The notes under the pieces: generated by a model
What the model saw: the letters and a program-made list of their open reading frames with translations, nothing else
Told to the model about the DNA's origin: nothing
Database searches by the model: none
From: Lachnospiraceae bacterium UBA3645
Lineage (GTDB): Bacteria > Bacillota > Clostridia > Lachnospirales > Lachnospiraceae
NCBI GenBank assembly: GCA_002373555.1
Contig: DFKM01000110.1
Location: 1-18,241 of the forward strand
DNA: 18,241 nt
Reading direction: 5' to 3'
Position numbers and translations under genes: made by a program
In this document: positions 14,196 to 18,241 of the stretch, in pieces
Layout: each line of letters starts with the position of its first letter
How positions within the stretch are numbered: the first letter of the stretch is position 1

Positions 14196-15359
14196 ATGCA
14201 TTTTGCAAGACGACTGAACCGCTTCGGCGATGAAATATTCGCATCGCTGAACAATAAAAAGCTGGAAATCGAAAAACGCGGACGGAAGGTCTACAATCTG
14301 AGCGTGGGAACGCCGGATTTCGTCCCGCCTGCCCATATTGTCAAAGCCCTTTCGGAAAGCGCACAGGATCCGGATTCCTGGAAATATTCTCTCCGCGACC
14401 TGCCGGAGCTTCTGTCCGCCGTATGCGGTTATTATGAGCGCCGATTCCATGTTGAAATCCAGCCGGATCAGATCATGAGCTGCTACGGCACCCAGGAGGG
14501 CGTCGGCCATCTGGCGCTCGCGCTCTGCGACCCCGGCGATACCGTGCTGCTGCCCGACCCCTGCTATCCTGTTTTCCAAGCCGGCACCTTTCTTGCGGAA
14601 GCCGAGCCCTGGTATTATCCGCTGACGAAGGAAAACGGATTCCTGCCGGATCTTTCCGCGATCCCGGAGGACGTTGCCCGGAATGCGGCCTTCATGATCG
14701 TGAACTTCCCGGCGAATCCGGTCGGCTCCACGGCACCGGCATCTTTTTACGAAAAGCTTGTCGCCTGGGCGAAAAAATACGATGTTCTGATCGTCCATGA
14801 CAACGCGTACAGCGACATCATTTTCGGCGGAAAGACCGGAAACAGCTTTTTCAACACGCCCGGCGCGATCGATGTCGGCGTGGAATTTTTCAGCCTCTCC
14901 AAATCGTTCAATGTCACCGGCGCCAGGATCAGCTTCCTGATCGGCAGAAAGGATGTCGTGGACGCCGTAAAGCTCCTGCGAAGCCAGATCGATTTCGGCA
15001 TGTTCATCCCGATCCAGAAAGCGGCCATTGCCGCGCTGACCGGACCGCTCGATACCGTGAAGGAGCAGCAGGCGGAATACGAAGCCCGGAGGGATGCGCT
15101 GTGCAGCGGCGCCAGAGCGATTGGCTGGGATATCCCGGATGCCGAAGGCAGCATGTTCGTATGGGCGCCGATCCCGGCTTCCTACGAAAAGAGCATGGAT
15201 TTCTGCCTGGATCTGCTGGAGAGGGCAGGCGTGCTGTGCACGCCCGGCAGCAGCTTCGGCCCGCACGGGGAAGGATATGTGCGGTTCGCGCTCGTGCTGC
15301 CGCCTGATCAGATAAAAGAAATGCTGACCGCTGTCGCAGACAGCGGGATCCTGAAATAA
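14196..15359 (+). CDS. Class I/II PLP-dependent aminotransferase
   Basis: A 387-residue fold-type I aminotransferase that transfers amino groups between amino acids and 2-oxo acids in the cytoplasm. The visible family residues are Asn174 in NFPANP, Asp202 and Tyr205 in HDNAYSDI, the PLP-binding Lys236 in SLSKSFNVTG, and a C-terminal substrate arginine in GYVRFAL. The N-terminal part NLSVGTPDF is typical of the aspartate/LL-diaminopimelate aminotransferase branch. Database pipelines could call it aspartate or LL-diaminopimelate aminotransferase; I cannot decide the substrate. ATG 14196 has GGAGG eight bases upstream. It is a single-gene transcript between the hydrogenase terminator and a convergent transglutaminase gene. 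Unlike hydA, it uses all six arginine codons. Confidence 0.93.
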   Translation: MHFARRLNRFGDEIFASLNNKKLEIEKRGRKVYNLSVGTPDFVPPAHIVKALSESAQDPDSWKYSLRDLPELLSAVCGYYERRFHVEIQPDQIMSCYGTQEGVGHLALALCDPGDTVLLPDPCYPVFQAGTFLAEAEPWYYPLTKENGFLPDLSAIPEDVARNAAFMIVNFPANPVGSTAPASFYEKLVAWAKKYDVLIVHDNAYSDIIFGGKTGNSFFNTPGAIDVGVEFFSLSKSFNVTGARISFLIGRKDVVDAVKLLRSQIDFGMFIPIQKAAIAALTGPLDTVKEQQAEYEARRDALCSGARAIGWDIPDAEGSMFVWAPIPASYEKSMDFCLDLLERAGVLCTPGSSFGPHGEGYVRFALVLPPDQIKEMLTAVADSGILK

Positions 15360-15387
15360 CCCACGGGGACAGGCACCCCGGGTTATC
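15356..15387. terminator. Hairpin between convergent aminotransferase and transglutaminase genes
   Basis: ATAACCC plus GGGG pair with CCCCGGGTTAT across a three-base bulge (CAC) and a 7-nt loop. It begins within the aminotransferase stop codon. On the plus side it is followed by CTGGGTTTTCTT, an offset T-tract, so it probably ends the aminotransferase transcript and perhaps blocks read-through in both directions. Confidence 0.5.
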
Positions 15388-15396
15388 TGGGTTTTC

Positions 15397-16800
15397 TTAT
15401 GCAATCCACCCGACCACCACCCGCAGGGTGCTGTTCGGGCTGGTATACGTCCGCACCTCCGTAAGCGACAGCTTCTCCAGCGCCATTTTCGCATATCGGT
15501 TATCGCTCAGCCCGTCAATGAATTCCTGCATGGCCTCTTCCGACCCGAACTGCACCCGGAAGAACCGCTGTCCTTCGCCGAGTTCGTGCGAAAGCTCCTC
15601 CCACACGGCATCCGAAGCCTCCGGATAATACCATCCGTGCCGGTGATAATACGACATCTCGGTCGAATCACAGGCCGGCAGACTGACCCAGCCGGCCAGC
15701 TCCGCGCTGATCACCCTGTCCCGGAGCGCCTCCTCGTCATTCATGCACAGATATCCGTATTCCATCGCCAGGGCTTCCGGCATGTTTTCGACTTCCGTAC
15801 CGTCACTGAAGGACCGGTCGCCGAAGGTCGGATCCGAATGATAATACGTCCCGTCGATATTGATGATATTCCAGGCGTGGTCGCCGCGTTCCGTGATCGT
15901 ACCCCAGACATACAGGCATTCGATCCCGAGCTGCTGCAGCAGATACTGCACACCGCGCGAATAGCCCGCGCACACGCTCTCGTGCCAGATCAGTGAACTG
16001 CAGATATTCTGGTCGTCCGGCGCGCCCTCCACATATTTGCAGTTTCCGGCAATGAAATTGAACGCCGTGGCGACCTTCTCATAGGTCGTTTCATTCGCGC
16101 CGATGCGCGATTTAAACTCCTCCGCCGCAGCGGCAATCTTCTCTTCCCTTATCTTCCGTTCCTCAGCGCTCATCGTATATTCCGGATGCAGCACCAGCCT
16201 TGTCGTATACTGGGTGTAGGTCCCCGCACCCTCATACCAGAAGATCTCCGGATGATCGGCGATCACAAGCGATTCGATCCTGAAAAGATGATCATAATCG
16301 GTCAGGGTGGAAAATGTGATATCCTCCTGCATCTCCATGACGCCGGCGTACAGCTGCCGGTAGATTTCCTGATCTGTGTCATTCATCTGCCGGTAATAAT
16401 AATACGGACCGGAAGAGAGCACATCCGTTCCGGGTGCCGCCGTTTCCTCACGGCTTTCATCCGCCGCCGGGCTTTCCGCGGCAGCCTGTGTTTCCGCAGC
16501 ATCATCCGCGTGTTCTGCTTCCGCCGCATCCTCTGTCTGCGCGGCGGTCATCTGTTCCTTCAGCGCATTCAGCGAAGGCAGATCCTCCGGGAGCAGTCCG
16601 CTTTCCCCGGAAAGGAGGCTGCGCACGCCTTCGGAAAGCGTTCCGAAGCCCGTGACCAGCGCATCTCTTTTATAAATGCATGCGCCGAGGATCAGCAGCA
16701 GAATGAGCAGCCGGAAAATGCCGCTTCCGCGTCTTCTTCTCCGGCGCCGTTCATAGCGCTCCTCATAAGCATCGTCATAATCATATCTGTCATCGTACAT
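15397..16800 (-). CDS. Membrane-anchored transglutaminase-like cysteine protein
   Basis: A 467-residue protein with signal-anchor topology. The N-terminus is acidic/tyrosine-rich, then a run of arginines (18-24) and a hydrophobic segment at about 28-43, so the bulk should lie outside the membrane. Residues 85-130 are a low-complexity Ala/Glu/Asp linker. The transglutaminase-like core has the catalytic triad Cys277 (HESVCAGYSRG), His308 (GDHAWNI) and Asp323 (HSDPTFGD). In bacteria this fold can act as a cysteine protease or cross-link proteins; the activity here is open. The C-terminal 130 residues are not recognised. ATG 16800 has only a weak ribosome site. It follows the histidine phosphatase gene by 34 nt and is probably cotranscribed with it. 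Confidence 0.88.
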   Translation of the reverse strand: MYDDRYDYDDAYEERYERRRRRRRGSGIFRLLILLLILGACIYKRDALVTGFGTLSEGVRSLLSGESGLLPEDLPSLNALKEQMTAAQTEDAAEAEHADDAAETQAAAESPAADESREETAAPGTDVLSSGPYYYYRQMNDTDQEIYRQLYAGVMEMQEDITFSTLTDYDHLFRIESLVIADHPEIFWYEGAGTYTQYTTRLVLHPEYTMSAEERKIREEKIAAAAEEFKSRIGANETTYEKVATAFNFIAGNCKYVEGAPDDQNICSSLIWHESVCAGYSRGVQYLLQQLGIECLYVWGTITERGDHAWNIINIDGTYYHSDPTFGDRSFSDGTEVENMPEALAMEYGYLCMNDEEALRDRVISAELAGWVSLPACDSTEMSYYHRHGWYYPEASDAVWEELSHELGEGQRFFRVQFGSEEAMQEFIDGLSDNRYAKMALEKLSLTEVRTYTSPNSTLRVVVGWIA

Positions 16801-16834
16801 TCTCTGTCGTTATCCCCCGTCTCTTCCGGCAGCA

Positions 16835-17416
16835 TCAGCCGAAGCATTTTTCCGGTACCGAAAATGTGCCGTCTTCCCGCACCTGCGCTGCATAGACTTC
16901 GCAGTTCCCGATGTATTTCGACCAGTAACCCCCGTTCGAACCGGGCGTCAGATACTCCAGCAGCCCTTTCATTGCGATTGCATGCGTGGAGAGCAGGATA
17001 TCCGCAGAGGCAGCCTCTTCCCGGATCGTCTCCAGAAATTCCCCGGCTCTTTTCACGACTGCCGGAAGCGGTTCCATTCCTTCCGGTGCCGGGTTATGCA
17101 CAAAATCCTGAAAAAAGGTCAGTACCTCCGACACCGGATCGTTCAAATCCATGCCCTCGTACGGACCGTAATCCATTTCGATCAGCCTGTCATCTGTGAA
17201 TGCCGGGACTCCCGGCGCAATGATCTCTGCCGTCTGCAGCGCACGAATCAGCGGACTGGAATAGACCTTACCAAAGCGAATCCCCAGATCCGCAAGACGC
17301 TGTCCGGCTTCCGCCGCCTGCATTCTGCCCGTCTCATTCAGCGGAATATCACTTCTTCCCTGCAGAATGTTCGCTTTATTCTTTGCCGTCTGTCCATGCC
17401 TGACGATATAGATCAT
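16835..17416 (-). CDS. Histidine phosphatase family protein (phosphoglycerate mutase-like)
   Basis: A 193-residue cytoplasmic phosphatase of the RHG superfamily. The phospho-accepting His7 lies in IVRHGQT, followed by the usual LNETGRMQA helix, Arg58 in SSPLIRALQTA, the acid Glu80 in LIEMDYG, and the second catalytic His145 in LLSTHAIAM. Family members remove phosphate from small sugars, nucleotides or cofactor precursors; no feature here fixes the substrate. ATG 17416 has GGGGGA six bases upstream. A promoter (17500-17526) and a leader hairpin precede it, and the transglutaminase-like gene follows by 34 nt. It is divergent from the glutamate-semialdehyde dehydrogenase gene. Confidence 0.93.
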   Translation of the reverse strand: MIYIVRHGQTAKNKANILQGRSDIPLNETGRMQAAEAGQRLADLGIRFGKVYSSPLIRALQTAEIIAPGVPAFTDDRLIEMDYGPYEGMDLNDPVSEVLTFFQDFVHNPAPEGMEPLPAVVKRAGEFLETIREEAASADILLSTHAIAMKGLLEYLTPGSNGGYWSKYIGNCEVYAAQVREDGTFSVPEKCFG

Positions 17417-17437
17417 CTTCTGTCCCCCATGAAAATC

Positions 17438-17462
17438 AATAAAACCGGATACTGATTCCGGT
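17438..17462 (-). terminator. Terminator-like hairpin in the phosphatase leader
   Basis: On the minus strand ACCGGA and TCCGGT form a 6-bp stem around a 7-nt loop, followed by TTTATT. It sits downstream of the predicted promoter and upstream of the phosphatase start codon, so it could act as an attenuator. The stem is short, and an earlier CCGG (17478-17481) could pair instead. Confidence 0.35.
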
Positions 17463-17499
17463 CTGTGCAGACAGCATGCCGGGCCGTATCTCAGGTAAC

Positions 17500-17526
17500 A
17501 TTATAATAAAATTTTACGCAAGTCAA
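17500..17526 (-). promoter_or_regulatory. Promoter of the phosphatase/transglutaminase pair
   Basis: On the minus strand: TTGACT (17521-17526) and a perfect TATAAT (17500-17505). Both boxes are strong, but the spacer is only 15 nt, shorter than the preferred 17. The leader would be about 75 nt. Confidence 0.5.
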
Positions 17527-17820
17527 TCTTCCTGTTCCCTTCTTTCCTTCCTCCCTGTCCTGTCCTCCTGGCCGTCTGCTTCATGCGTTATTCTATGTCA
17601 TAAATAACCATGTATTTCATCAAACGAACGGTCCCTTTTGTTATTTCATATTTATATATGTTATATGTCTATAATCGTATTTATTAAACTAATCTTCATG
17701 TATATGAATTTTAGCTTTACATTCGTTATTTTCTGTGATAACATCTTTTTAAATCAATCACTTCGGAGATTTACAGACCTGTACGATCTCCATACAAAAC
17801 AGCAAAAGGAGGCAACCGAA
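17527..17820 (+). promoter_or_regulatory. AT-rich upstream region of the dehydrogenase gene
   Basis: The gene-free stretch between the phosphatase and dehydrogenase genes totals 404 bp; the part from about 17580 to 17760 is strikingly AT-rich compared with its surroundings. A possible promoter for the plus-strand gene is TTGTTA (17638-17643), an 18-nt spacer and TATATG (17662-17667) with TG before it; another -10-like TATAAT is at 17670-17675. The leader then carries a hairpin and the strong ribosome site AAAGGAGG (17805-17812). I see no small gene, riboswitch family or RNA gene here. The long AT-rich upstream region suggests regulator binding or an UP-like element. Confidence 0.4.
17765..17791 (+). 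promoter_or_regulatory. Leader hairpin before the dehydrogenase ribosome site
   Basis: GGAGAT (17765-17770) pairs with ATCTCC (17786-17791), with an inner TACA/TGTA stem closed by a GACC loop. It ends 13 bases before AAAGGAGG and has no T-tract, so it is not a terminator. It could be an operator in DNA or an RNA element. Confidence 0.35.
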
Positions 17821-18241
17821 ATGCGAAACGGTATCTTTGAACTTCCCCGCCCGCTCAATGAACACAGCATGAATTTTGTAGAAGGCTGTCCGGAAAGAAG
17901 AGCCCTGATGTCCGAGGTCGAAAAGCAGGCAGCGCGCACCGTGGAGATCCCCGTGATCATCGGCGGCAAAGAGATCTATACAGGAAACACCGTCAATATT
18001 GTGGAGCCCCACCGCCATAAAAACGTGATCGCCCATCTGCACCTGGCAGGTGAAAAAGAACTGAAGCAGGCGATCGAAGCTTCTCTTGCCGCCGCAGCAG
18101 ACTGGATGGCCATGCCCTGGGAAGACCGCGCTGCGATCTTCTACAAAGCCGCCGACCTGCTTGCAAAAAAATACCGCTTCACGGTAGAAGCGGCAACCAT
18201 GCTCGGGCAGAGCAAAAATATGTGGGAAGCGGAGATCGATA
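17821..18241 (+). CDS. pruA: L-glutamate gamma-semialdehyde (1-pyrroline-5-carboxylate) dehydrogenase, N-terminal part
   Basis: The first 140 codons of an aldehyde dehydrogenase, cut by the window end. The N-terminus matches the ALDH4-type pyrroline-5-carboxylate dehydrogenase: NEHSMNF, then GCPERRALM, VEIPVIIGGKEI and later ATMLGQSKNMWEAEID, the segment that precedes the Rossmann core in this family. The enzyme oxidises glutamate semialdehyde from proline or arginine breakdown to glutamate with NAD+. The catalytic cysteine and glutamate lie beyond the window. ATG 17821 is preceded by AAAGGAGG eight bases away, an almost ideal site. It is the first gene of a plus transcript with a long AT-rich upstream region. 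Whether a proline dehydrogenase follows, as a separate gene, cannot be seen. Confidence 0.88.
   Translation, partial: MRNGIFELPRPLNEHSMNFVEGCPERRALMSEVEKQAARTVEIPVIIGGKEIYTGNTVNIVEPHRHKNVIAHLHLAGEKELKQAIEASLAAAADWMAMPWEDRAAIFYKAADLLAKKYRFTVEAATMLGQSKNMWEAEID

Noticed and set aside
17758..18042. A 94-codon minus-strand open frame with a histidine- and glycine-rich product.
   Set aside because: It is antisense to the dehydrogenase gene, which has a strong ribosome site and clear ALDH4 motifs.

Overview
The window is a compact bacterial chromosome segment with no rRNA, tRNA, CRISPR array, integrase or transposase that I can see. The gene set suggests an anaerobic Bacillota of the Clostridia type, possibly Lachnospiraceae-like. 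It includes a flavodiiron protein, an [FeFe] hydrogenase with a GltD-type flavoprotein, a DUF5688 protein, strong AGGAGG ribosome sites and short A/T-rich promoters in a GC-rich (mid-fifties percent by eye) background. The family-level placement is inference.

Region 1 (1-5100, all minus strand). The end of the window cuts a flavodiiron protein (fprA). Next comes a monocistronic gene fusing a NifX/NifB-type cofactor-binding domain, a Cys/His linker built on a 21-bp repeat, and a SlyD-like FKBP isomerase. A likely five-gene operon then runs leftward from a promoter near 5130-5158 to a terminator at 1471-1500: ATP-grasp ligase, alpha/beta-hydrolase esterase, secreted CHAP/NlpC-like cysteine hydrolase, GIY-YIG protein and a small DUF2007-like protein.

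Region 2 (5169-10220). A TIGR01212-type radical SAM protein (minus) and a DUF5688 protein (plus) diverge from a 141-bp region carrying TTGACA repeats. Converging on DUF5688 is a two-gene minus operon, a metallo-beta-lactamase-fold hydrolase followed 6 nt later by an HhH-SNF2 helicase.

Region 3 (10299-14123, plus). This is a two-gene redox operon with a clear extended -10 promoter, an inverted repeat just upstream of it, a 7-nt gene overlap and a strong terminator. The first gene fuses the iron-sulfur tail of NuoF to a complete GltD-like NADPH/FAD oxidoreductase. The second is a four-accessory-cluster [FeFe] hydrogenase with intact H-cluster motifs. Together they look like a hydrogenase that exchanges electrons with NAD(P)H through a GltD flavoprotein instead of a NuoE/NuoF diaphorase. 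Arginine codon use suggests high expression. This is the most interesting system in the window.

Region 4 (14130-18241). It holds a class I/II aminotransferase (plus), a minus pair of histidine phosphatase and membrane-anchored transglutaminase-like protein, and a 404-bp AT-rich divergent intergenic region. At the right edge is the start of an ALDH4-type glutamate-semialdehyde (pyrroline-5-carboxylate) dehydrogenase.
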